Origin: JBKEAJ01 sp047972135
Lineage (GTDB): Bacteria; Bacteroidota; Bacteroidia; Bacteroidales; Prolixibacteraceae
Length of the DNA stretch: 12,612 nt
NCBI GenBank assembly: GCA_047972135.1
Contig: JBKEAJ010000055.1
Location: 1-12,612, forward strand
Reading direction: 5' to 3'
Position numbers and translations under genes: made by a program. The stretch's first letter is position 1, and each line of letters opens with the position of its first letter. Below, in pieces: positions 1 through 7,420 of this stretch. The notes beneath the pieces are model-generated. The model made no database searches, was not told the DNA's origin, and saw only the letters and a program-made list of their open reading frames with translations.

Positions 1-361
1 CGGAGAAGTAGTGATAGTTCCTCCTGGCTGGGCGCATGCCACAATTAGTGCCGACCCTAGTCAGCCTCTGACTTTTGGTGCGTGGTGCGACAGAGACTAT
101 GGTTTCGACTACGAGGATGTACGAGCCCACAAGGGACTGTCATGGTTTCCTATATTGGATGACAAAGGGAGCCTAAATTGGCAGAGAAACGAGAACTATC
201 GAGAGTCGGAATTGATTATAAAAAGCCCTGAGAAGTACGAAAATTTAGGCATAGTGAAAGACAAATCCATTTACGAGAGCTTTGAGGAAGACCCAAAGCG
301 GTTTTTATATGTTCCACGCCCACAATTGAAATCTGAAATCTGGGAAGGATTTATTCCCTGA
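1..361 (+). CDS. Cupin-type glucose-6-phosphate isomerase-like protein (3' part)
   Basis: This is the last 119 codons of a gene whose start lies left of the window; the frame is open from position 2, and the GTG at 11 is an internal valine, not a start. The visible part begins with GEVVIVPPGWAHATIS, which matches the end of the motif of archaeal-type (cupin) glucose-6-phosphate isomerases (P-G-x-x-x-YVPPxWAHRTVN), followed by an aspartate/tyrosine-rich stretch (DRDYGFDYEDV) also seen in that family. The family interconverts glucose-6-phosphate and fructose-6-phosphate in the cytoplasm using a metal held by cupin histidines; most of those residues would be upstream and cannot be checked. About 70 further residues extend past the cupin core, ending LYVPRPQLKSEIWEGFIP. 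It lies on the same strand 72 bp before the GH35 gene, suggesting a role in processing released sugar. Another sugar isomerase or epimerase of the cupin fold is possible. Confidence 0.75.
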   Translation, partial: GEVVIVPPGWAHATISADPSQPLTFGAWCDRDYGFDYEDVRAHKGLSWFPILDDKGSLNWQRNENYRESELIIKSPEKYENLGIVKDKSIYESFEEDPKRFLYVPRPQLKSEIWEGFIP

Positions 362-383
362 AAAAAGTAAATGAAACGAGCCA

Positions 384-397
384 TGAGACAAGTCTCA
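384..397. repeat. Perfect inverted repeat TGAGAC-AA-GTCTCA in the GH35 leader
   Basis: Two 6-bp arms separated by AA form a perfect palindrome between the stop codon of the isomerase-like gene (361) and the preferred GH35 start (434). As RNA it would give a 5-bp stem with a CAAG loop. No T-run follows, so it is not an intrinsic terminator. It could be a regulator-binding site or a small leader hairpin; it could also be chance. Confidence 0.45.
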
Positions 398-433
398 CAC
401 AGAAGTATGATTAAAAACAGCAAATATACACAC

Positions 434-2809
434 ATGAAAACACATCATCTTAAATTAACAAGAATCGTCTTTGCCCTGCTAGTTGCGGCATCGACACCAA
501 GATTACATGCACAGGACTACCAAACCTACAATATCGATGCCACTTCGGTGGGCAAAGAAATAGTATCCGGTGATTTTGGCATGGGTACAAATCACGACAC
601 AAAAGGACATAGTTTTTCTGTGAATAACTACTATATGATAAAGGACGGTAAACCTTGGTTTCCTGTGATGGGCGAGTTGCAGTACAGCCGTTATCCTAGA
701 AATATGTGGGAAGATGCCATACTGAAAATGAAATCCGGAGGTCTTGACATCATAGCTACTTATGCTTTTTGGCTTCATCATGAGGAGGTAAAAGATGAAT
801 TTGATTTCTCTGGAAGACGAGATTTGCGTGCATTTTTAGAATTATGTAAGAAGCATGATATGAAGGTTTTACTACGCATCGGACCATGGGGACACGGTGA
901 GGTAAGAAACGGCGCATTCCCCGACTGGGTGCAGTCTATGCCCTCAACACGCAGCAACGACCCCGAATATCTGAAATATGTCGAAAGAATATACACGCAG
1001 TATTATAAGCAATGCGATGGTTTGCTGTTCAAGAACGACGGACCTATTGTGGGCATACAGCTAGAAAATGAATATGGTGGCGACCCTAGCCACATTGTAG
1101 AGCTAAAGCGATTGGCAAGGAAAGTCGGCTTCGATGTTCCCTACTACACTGTTACGGGCTGGAACAATGTTCGCATTCCCGACAAAGCAGTACTACCGGT
1201 GCAAGCCGGCTATGCCGATGCGGCATGGTTTGGAGGTACACAGCAACTTCCGCCAAACGAACAATTCTTGTTTATGACAGGAATACCTATCAACACAGGT
1301 GTCGGCACAGATGTATTGCCGGTGTTAGAGGTTTATGGTGGCAGGACTTATAATCCCTCTGATTATCCATGGCTGACTGCGGAGTTGGGTTTAGGAATGT
1401 TTGTAGGCATGAGGCGTCGTCCTATTATCACGCGCCAAGATGCTTTGTCCTTAGCGATTGTAAAACTTGCAGGAGGAGCCAACTGTCTGGGGTATTATAT
1501 GTATCACGGAGGCACAAATCCTCAAGGTAAGTTGAGTACATTGGAAGAGCCCGGCTGTGCAAAGATGTCTTATGATTTTCAACCTGCTGTGGGCGAATTT
1601 GGCGAAACCAATCCAAAATACATGGAGACAAAGCTCATACACTACTGGCTTCACGACTTCGGGGAGCAGCTTTGCTCAACTATTCCTGCAATGCCACAGG
1701 AGCGTCCGACGGGAGTCGAAGATGTCAAGACCTTTAGGTGTATGACTCGTACCGATGGTACTTCGGGCTATCTGTTTTTCAGTAACTATCAGCGTTATGT
1801 GGAAAATAAAGATTTAGGCATACAAATCAATATGAAACTGAAAGATGGCAATATGCTAATCCCCAACGAGCCAATAGTTGTGCCGAAAGACTGCGCTGGA
1901 ATATGGGCTGTCAATCTAAATATGTCTAACGATGTCAAGCTGAAATATGCGACCACACAGCTTATCTGCAAAATTCCGTCGGAGGATGGCGACACATATT
2001 TCTTTTTTGCCCACGACGGATTGAGAGCCGAATATAATTTTGATGCTAAGACCGTTAAGCGCATTGCCAATAGTGGCGAAGGTATCAAAACAAGTGAAGT
2101 TAAAGGACAATATATTGTTGAGCTCGAAAAGCCAAATAAAAGCAACATATTGGTAGTAGAGGCTACTGACGGGCGAAGATTTAAAATCTGCACTCTCAGC
2201 AAGGACGAGGCAATGCAAACATTCAGGTTCAAGGATTTATGGGGACAGCCTCGCTTGGTGATAGCAGAGGGAGATGTTCTTATTAATGGCGACTCGCTGT
2301 ATATTCAGCGAATTGCAGAGGCTTCGGGAGATGTGCACATTTTCCCTGCAACAAAGAATATAAGCATCAACGGCAATAATGTAGAGCTAAAAGAGGATGG
2401 CATTTGGGGAAAATGCTCGTGGACACTTCCCAAAAAAACAGTCGACATAGAGCTTACAAAAACAAACGAAGGCTATGAGCTGTTAGTGCCAAGCAATTCA
2501 ATGAAAGGCATTTACGACGTATTTCTTGATTTCGACTGGACAGGTAATACTTTGGAAGCATATAAGGACGGCAAATTATTTTCAGACTATATCTATTACG
2601 GACCACACTTCCGACCTAGCGTTAAACATTGGGGAACAGACATTTTAGACACAAAAGTGAAAATCAAAAGCAGCCCAATTAGCTCTAAGACAGAATGTTA
2701 TATCGAGCCTAAGTATAGACCTGATTTTTCAAAGCAGGATGCTTATTCCGACATTAACAAAATCACTCCCCTACCTCAGTACAGAGTAGTATTAGTAGCA
2801 AAGGAGTAA
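434..2809 (+). CDS. Secreted GH35 glycosidase (beta-galactosidase-like, divergent branch)
   Basis: Predicted retaining exo-glycosidase of family GH35, 791 residues. The ATG at 434 is preferred over the in-frame ATG at 371 because it starts directly with a good signal peptide (charged start, IVFALLVAAS core, cleavage near LHA-QD, residue 26/27); starting at 371 would add 21 unhelpful residues. The TIM barrel (about 80-410) shows GELQYSR, the ATYAFWLHHE segment, LRIGPWGHGE, and the acid/base motif GIQLENEYG (catalytic E213). The probable nucleophile is E317 in WLTAELGLGMF. YYMYHGGTNP and SYDFQPAVGEFGE are further family marks. The remaining roughly 380 residues should be beta-sandwich domains. 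Sequences such as GHGE where classical members have CAEW place it outside the classical beta-galactosidase group. GH35 is mostly beta-galactosidase, but also contains exo-beta-glucosaminidases and a 1,2-beta-oligoglucan glucosyltransferase, so the exact sugar is uncertain. It is probably periplasmic. Confidence 0.9.
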   Translation: MKTHHLKLTRIVFALLVAASTPRLHAQDYQTYNIDATSVGKEIVSGDFGMGTNHDTKGHSFSVNNYYMIKDGKPWFPVMGELQYSRYPRNMWEDAILKMKSGGLDIIATYAFWLHHEEVKDEFDFSGRRDLRAFLELCKKHDMKVLLRIGPWGHGEVRNGAFPDWVQSMPSTRSNDPEYLKYVERIYTQYYKQCDGLLFKNDGPIVGIQLENEYGGDPSHIVELKRLARKVGFDVPYYTVTGWNNVRIPDKAVLPVQAGYADAAWFGGTQQLPPNEQFLFMTGIPINTGVGTDVLPVLEVYGGRTYNPSDYPWLTAELGLGMFVGMRRRPIITRQDALSLAIVKLAGGANCLGYYMYHGGTNPQGKLSTLEEPGCAKMSYDFQPAVGEFGETNPKYMETKLIHYWLHDFGEQLCSTIPAMPQERPTGVEDVKTFRCMTRTDGTSGYLFFSNYQRYVENKDLGIQINMKLKDGNMLIPNEPIVVPKDCAGIWAVNLNMSNDVKLKYATTQLICKIPSEDGDTYFFFAHDGLRAEYNFDAKTVKRIANSGEGIKTSEVKGQYIVELEKPNKSNILVVEATDGRRFKICTLSKDEAMQTFRFKDLWGQPRLVIAEGDVLINGDSLYIQRIAEASGDVHIFPATKNISINGNNVELKEDGIWGKCSWTLPKKTVDIELTKTNEGYELLVPSNSMKGIYDVFLDFDWTGNTLEAYKDGKLFSDYIYYGPHFRPSVKHWGTDILDTKVKIKSSPISSKTECYIEPKYRPDFSKQDAYSDINKITPLPQYRVVLVAKE

Positions 2810-2882
2810 GAAACTATATTGCGAGCATAGCGTGGTAATCTGATTATGTGGAAATTAGGAAAAAATATTATGTTAGAAATAC

Positions 2883-2898
2883 ATTAGTTTCGGCTAAT
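2883..2898. repeat. Inverted repeat ATTAG-N6-CTAAT upstream of the GH3 promoter
   Basis: A 5-bp perfect inverted repeat encloses TTTCGG; as RNA it would fold with an additional U-G pair and a UUCG tetraloop. There is no following T-run, so it is not a terminator. If the TACTTTTG box at 2929 is the -7 element, the repeat is centred near -52, a position suited to an activator. This is inferred from spacing only. Confidence 0.35.
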
Positions 2899-2928
2899 AT
2901 TCAGAAAAAGTTAAGATAACATTTACTT

Positions 2929-2936
2929 TACTTTTG
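2929..2936 (+). promoter_or_regulatory. Bacteroidota -7 promoter element TACTTTTG
   Basis: The octamer matches the Bacteroidota consensus TAnnTTTG exactly and lies in the 164-bp gap before the GH3 gene, 37 bases from its ATG. Transcription would start near 2942. The -33 region around 2905-2912 is A-rich and has no good TTTG, so the promoter may need an activator. It would drive GH3, GH2, SusC and SusD. The rest of the gap (2810-2973) shows no ORF and no terminator-like hairpin after GH35, so read-through from upstream is also possible. Confidence 0.55.
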
Positions 2937-2973
2937 AAGTATAGATTTCATTAATTGACTTAAAACCTGGCAC

Positions 2974-5151
2974 ATGATGAAAAGACTCACACATACAATC
3001 ACTACATTTCTAATAATCTGCGCATTATCGCCATTTGCAATAAATGGACAGAGCAACATAAAGATAGAGAAGTATCTTGACACACAAGTTCCTATTGAGG
3101 AGCGAATAGACGATTTGCTACAAAGGTTGACATTAGAAGAGAAAATCAATTTGTTACACGGCAATGTCAGCAAGCACACTCCCGGTCGCTTTCTTGCAGG
3201 GGGGCTACCCGCATACGGCATTCCTCAAATCAGCACATTGGACGGACGTCAGGGCGTAAGAACCTTTGATGGGACACTGACGACAGCCTTACCGTCAACA
3301 CTCTCATTGTCATGCACATGGGATAAAAAATCTGCTTACGAATACGGAGAGTTGCTTGCCGAAGAAATGTTAGCGGTAAAGTCCAATGTACTATTTGCCC
3401 CCATGATAAATCTCGTGCGCACTCCTTTGGGGGGACGGAATTTCGAGAATCTCGGAGAAGACCCTATATTGGCAGGGAAAATAGCTGCATCCTATATAAA
3501 TGGCGTACAGAGCAAGAACGTAGCAGCCTGTGCTTGCCTCATTGTTGCCAATGATTATGAAAAACAACGCCACTTTACAAGTTCAAACATGGACGAAAGG
3601 ACTTTGCGTGAGGTTCATCTGCTTCCCTACGAAATAGCTTCGAGCGAGGGAAATGTCTGGACAATGATGCCCGCAAACAGCTTACTAAATGGCATTCATT
3701 GTGCGCAAAACAAAACTCTCCTACAAGACATAATGAAAAACGAGATAGGTTTCGACGGAGTGATGATTACCGACTGGAGAGCTGCCTACGAAGCAGAGTC
3801 TACAGCCTTAGCTGGGACAGACATAACAATGGGCTTTTGTGCTTACGTCTTTGGCGACGGTACACTCTTGCAAGCTGTCAAAGAGGGAAAAGTTCCCATG
3901 GAAATAATTGACGATAAGGTTCGCAGGGTCTTACGTCTGTACATAAGAACCGGAATGCTCAATCCCGAGATTCTCGACAAAGGCTCTATCGACACAAAAG
4001 AGCATAGGGCTTTTGCTCGCAAAGTGGGAGCTGAAGGAATGGTTTTGCTGAAGAACAAGAAGAATATACTACCGATAGACCTAACAAAGAAACCCAAAAT
4101 ATTGCTTACAGGACCGGGAGCAGACATCGTTGCCAAAGGTACAGGCTCGGGCAATGTACATTCCAAGATCAGCATATCCCCCCTTGAAGGTCTTCGGGCA
4201 GAGATTGGCAATAAAGCAGAGCTGATTTATGAAATCAACAAAATATCAGACACGAACTATAATGATTTGGAGGAAAAAGCAAAAGATGCCGACTATGTGC
4301 TGTACTTTGCCGTCAGCGGAAGATATGCAGAAGGCAGCGTGCTAACAGATATGAATTTACCGGGCAATCAAAACGAAGCAATCAAGCGACTGGCTCGCAA
4401 TAATAAAAATGTAATTGTGGTGCTGATGACTGGTTCTGCCGTTTCTGTCGAGCCTTGGATAGACGACATCCCTGCCGTGTTAGGAGCATGGTTTGCAGGA
4501 CAAGCCACCGGCGAGGCAATATCTGACATTCTTACAGGCAAAGTAAACCCTAGCGGCAAATTGAGTTTCACGATGGCAAAGAAGCTATCAGACTATCCGG
4601 TTCATAATTTAGAAGAATGGCCTGCACAGCTAGTCATTGATAAAGACCCTGGCGAAGCACCTGTATCAAGGGAGGAACGCAAGGCAATACACGCATTTTC
4701 AGGCGAATACAAAGAAGGCGTACTCGTTGGACATCGATGGTTTGATACGCAAAACATCACTCCTCGTTTCGAGTTTGGTTTTGGACTAAGCTATACATCT
4801 TTTGAGTTTTCAGACCTTATAGTAAATCAAGTGAATGACTCTATTACAGCAGAGTGTAGTGTTCGCAATACGGGTAAACGCGAAGGTGCAGAGGTCGTTC
4901 AGTTGTATGTTTCGTTCCCAAAATCCTCTGTTGAGAGCCCCCCCTTAGAGTTAAAAGGTTTTGAAAAAGTCTTCCTAAATAAGGGGGAAGCCAAGAGAGT
5001 AAAAATTACTTTAGCAAAATCGCGGCTATCGTATTATGACACAGACAAAAAGAAATGGGTGTTGCCCTCCGGAGAGTACAAACTCATGTTGGGAAATTCA
5101 AGTCGCAACATACTATTAAACAGCAGGATAATTATAGAAGAAAGACAATAG
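2974..5151 (+). CDS. Secreted GH3 glycosidase (beta-glucosidase-like) with altered -1 subsite
   Basis: Predicted retaining exo-beta-glycosidase of family GH3, 725 residues, the usual size for the three-part form: barrel (about 35-330), alpha/beta sandwich (about 350-560) and C-terminal fibronectin-III-like domain (about 620-715). A signal peptide (FLIICALSPFAINGQ) predicts export to the periplasm. Visible family motifs are LDGRQGVR (D90), GRNFENLGEDP (R155), GFDGVMITDW with nucleophile D267, the likely acid/base E453 in YAEGS, LPGNQNEAI, NPSGKLSFT, EGVLVGHRWFD and FGFGLSYTSFEF. Oddly, the conserved Lys-His pair is replaced by C188-L189 (CACLIVANDYE) and the Tyr of the MxSYN motif by N235 (MPANSLLNG). 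All three normally contact the sugar in the -1 subsite, so the sugar recognised may not be ordinary glucose, or activity may be reduced. The gene starts with two ATG codons (2974, 2977); the GH2 gene follows 31 bp later. Confidence 0.93.
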   Translation: MMKRLTHTITTFLIICALSPFAINGQSNIKIEKYLDTQVPIEERIDDLLQRLTLEEKINLLHGNVSKHTPGRFLAGGLPAYGIPQISTLDGRQGVRTFDGTLTTALPSTLSLSCTWDKKSAYEYGELLAEEMLAVKSNVLFAPMINLVRTPLGGRNFENLGEDPILAGKIAASYINGVQSKNVAACACLIVANDYEKQRHFTSSNMDERTLREVHLLPYEIASSEGNVWTMMPANSLLNGIHCAQNKTLLQDIMKNEIGFDGVMITDWRAAYEAESTALAGTDITMGFCAYVFGDGTLLQAVKEGKVPMEIIDDKVRRVLRLYIRTGMLNPEILDKGSIDTKEHRAFARKVGAEGMVLLKNKKNILPIDLTKKPKILLTGPGADIVAKGTGSGNVHSKISISPLEGLRAEIGNKAELIYEINKISDTNYNDLEEKAKDADYVLYFAVSGRYAEGSVLTDMNLPGNQNEAIKRLARNNKNVIVVLMTGSAVSVEPWIDDIPAVLGAWFAGQATGEAISDILTGKVNPSGKLSFTMAKKLSDYPVHNLEEWPAQLVIDKDPGEAPVSREERKAIHAFSGEYKEGVLVGHRWFDTQNITPRFEFGFGLSYTSFEFSDLIVNQVNDSITAECSVRNTGKREGAEVVQLYVSFPKSSVESPPLELKGFEKVFLNKGEAKRVKITLAKSRLSYYDTDKKKWVLPSGEYKLMLGNSSRNILLNSRIIIEERQ

Positions 5152-5182
5152 ATATTAGTAGTTAGACAAGCAGCCAATAACA

Positions 5183-7378
5183 ATGCGAAATACAAATTTA
5201 AAAATAGCAGTCAAAATTATACTCTCTGTTTGGTTCTTGTTTATTTGTAATTCATGTCAAACAAATAATACAGAAAAACGGAAAACAATATCTCTCGACG
5301 GCAATTGGGATATTGCAAAAGGAGTGATTGACATAAAACCCGACAGCTACGACAAAACAGCGAGAGTACCGGGACTGATTGACGATCTGCCATTTACAGC
5401 CGACAGCGAGGCAAAAGATAATGAAAGCATCAAGAATCAGGGTGCTTCGTTAAGGCATCTGCCCGACAGCATGTCCGACAATGCCTATTGGTATCGCACC
5501 ACTTTCTCAGCACCTGACTATAAGGCAGATATACAACAATTGAATTTGCGTAAAGTAAAATACGGCTCAAGCATATACATCAACGGTCAAAAAGTTAAAG
5601 AACACTCTTACAACTTCACTAGCAATCTGGTAGATATTACTCAGTATCTGAAGAAAGACAGCATCAACACATTGGAAGTATGCGTAGGAGCAGAGCGTTT
5701 CAACAAGCTTGCAAGCACTGTCAACGGTTTCGATTTCGAGAAAAGAAAATATATTCCAGGCATATACGACCGTGTTACTCTCAGCTCTGCATCTGCACCT
5801 TTTGTTGCAAATGTACAGATTGCCCCAAAGATAGACGACAGCAGCATTGACCTTGAAACAGAGCTATTTAACCCGAAAGACAGAAGCATAACAGGCAATA
5901 TAGTTTTTCGGGTAAAGGAGAAATCGACAGGCAAGATAGTAGCAGAGGAGAAAGCGGCATTAAGTACCATCAAAGAAGGGGAAACAGTAAAGAGAAGGGA
6001 CAAAGTTGTTATTCCCGATGCTCACTTTTGGTCGCCCGAAACTCCGTTTTTATACACTCTTGAGGTGGAGACCGACGGAGACCTTTACAGTACTGTCTTT
6101 GGAATGCGAGAATTTCATTTCGATCCCAAAACCAAGAAGCCGATGCTCAACGGGAAACCATATTATCTGCGAGGAACAAACATCTGCATGTATCGTTTTT
6201 TTGAAGACCCCGAGCGAGACAATAAACCATGGGATGAGCAGTGGGCACGCAAGGTAATCAGATCTTTCAAAAATATGGGATGGAACTCTTGCCGCTACTG
6301 TATTGGCTTCCCACCCGAATTATGGTATGAGATTGCCGATGAAGAAGGCTTGTTGGTACAAGACGAGTTTCCGATATGGACTTTGGGTTTCCCCCCTGAA
6401 TATTGGACTTTAAGCGAATTATATCCACAATTCAAAGATTGGCTGAGGGAGCGATGGAATCATCCTTGCGTAGTTATTTGGGATGCTCAGAACGAATCAG
6501 CTTTAGGCGATTTAACGGCAAATCTCATCGACTCGGTACGAGGCTTAGACATGTCCGACCGTGCTTGGGATAACGGTTGGGACAAAGGCAGACGTACGAC
6601 CGACCCATTCGAAGTGCATCCCTACTTATTCTACAATCCTAAAGAAGCACCTCAGGCATCAAAATTTCGAGTGAGTGAGTTGTCTCAGTTAGTTCCCGAG
6701 CCTGCGGCAGTAGGCGGAAAAATCGGAGGAGCTAGAATAAGAAATACAGAAAAACAGCCTCTCATAATCAACGAATATGATTGGCTCTGGCTAAATCGCG
6801 ATGGTTCGCCATGTTCTCTGACTAAAAAAAACTATGCTGCTTTGCTTGGCGAAAATGCAACACCCAAGCAGAGACGAGAATTATATGCCCGCTACACAGC
6901 TATGTTTACGGAGTTTTATCGTGCTGGCAGGAAGGTGGCAGGAATACAGCACTTCTGTGGGCTTGGCTACTCCAATCCTCCTGACGGAGAGACTTCAGAC
7001 CATTTCACTGATTTAGAGGATGTTGTAATGGAGCCACACTATGTAAAATATGTAGGCAACGCTTTTTCACCCGTCGGGATAATGATAAATCTGTTTGAGC
7101 CGAGATTTGAGTCAGGTAAAGAAATTGAAGTTCCTATCAATCTGATTAATGACACTTACGATGATTGGTCGGGGAAGATAGCAATAATACTTTGCGACAG
7201 AGAAGGCAAAGAGCTTTACTCAACAAGTATAGAATCAAAAGTAGTGGGATTAGCAGTAATCTCAACATCAAGCACTATCGACCTCCCTGAGCAAAGTGGT
7301 GAGTATGAGCTTATAGCAACAATAAATTACAAAGGTAGAGATGTCAGTACGTATCGGAAGATATACCTTAGCAATTAA
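5183..7378 (+). CDS. GH2-family glycosidase, probable lipoprotein, divergent active site
   Basis: Predicted retaining exo-beta-glycosidase of family GH2, 731 residues. The N-terminus has a hydrophobic segment ending FICNSC, so C25 may be lipidated, although the lipobox is imperfect. Domains in order: jelly-roll sugar-binding domain from SLDGNWDIAKG (about 37-200), an Ig-like domain (about 205-310), a TIM barrel (about 320-620) and a C-terminal Ig-like domain (about 635-731). The acid/base is E438 in IWDAQNES; the likely nucleophile is E531 in LIINEYDW. Positions that hold active-site histidines in beta-galactosidases are different: GTNICMY (331-337) instead of GxNxH, and RYCIGFPP (371-378) instead of RxSHYP. 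The DEFPIW segment also departs from the classical VDEAN. Beta-galactosidase, beta-glucuronidase and beta-mannosidase are all possible by family; none fits cleanly. It is 42 bp upstream of susC-like and probably co-transcribed. Confidence 0.88.
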   Translation: MRNTNLKIAVKIILSVWFLFICNSCQTNNTEKRKTISLDGNWDIAKGVIDIKPDSYDKTARVPGLIDDLPFTADSEAKDNESIKNQGASLRHLPDSMSDNAYWYRTTFSAPDYKADIQQLNLRKVKYGSSIYINGQKVKEHSYNFTSNLVDITQYLKKDSINTLEVCVGAERFNKLASTVNGFDFEKRKYIPGIYDRVTLSSASAPFVANVQIAPKIDDSSIDLETELFNPKDRSITGNIVFRVKEKSTGKIVAEEKAALSTIKEGETVKRRDKVVIPDAHFWSPETPFLYTLEVETDGDLYSTVFGMREFHFDPKTKKPMLNGKPYYLRGTNICMYRFFEDPERDNKPWDEQWARKVIRSFKNMGWNSCRYCIGFPPELWYEIADEEGLLVQDEFPIWTLGFPPEYWTLSELYPQFKDWLRERWNHPCVVIWDAQNESALGDLTANLIDSVRGLDMSDRAWDNGWDKGRRTTDPFEVHPYLFYNPKEAPQASKFRVSELSQLVPEPAAVGGKIGGARIRNTEKQPLIINEYDWLWLNRDGSPCSLTKKNYAALLGENATPKQRRELYARYTAMFTEFYRAGRKVAGIQHFCGLGYSNPPDGETSDHFTDLEDVVMEPHYVKYVGNAFSPVGIMINLFEPRFESGKEIEVPINLINDTYDDWSGKIAIILCDREGKELYSTSIESKVVGLAVISTSSTIDLPEQSGEYELIATINYKGRDVSTYRKIYLSN

Positions 7379-7420
7379 TGCGATATAGAAACTCAAATTA
7401 CTAATATTAAATCCAAGTTT

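Noticed and set aside
371..433. Upstream in-frame ATG that would lengthen the GH35 protein by 21 residues
   Set aside because: The extra residues precede a complete signal peptide and would disturb it; the ATG at 434 starts the signal peptide directly.
1795..2232. Open frame of 145 codons on the minus strand inside the GH35 gene
   Set aside because: It lies fully antisense to a well-supported gene, resembles no family I recognise, and has no sign of its own promoter.
3843..4211. Open frame of 122 codons on the minus strand inside the GH3 gene
   Set aside because: It is a shadow of the GH3 reading frame with no recognisable motifs.
4938..4944. Run of seven Cs inside the GH3 gene, considered as a contingency tract
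   Set aside because: It is short, encodes Pro-Pro in frame in the C-terminal domain, and has no supporting evidence of variation.
5641..6003. Open frame of 120 codons on the minus strand inside the GH2 gene
   Set aside because: It is antisense to coding sequence, and no recognisable protein features are visible.
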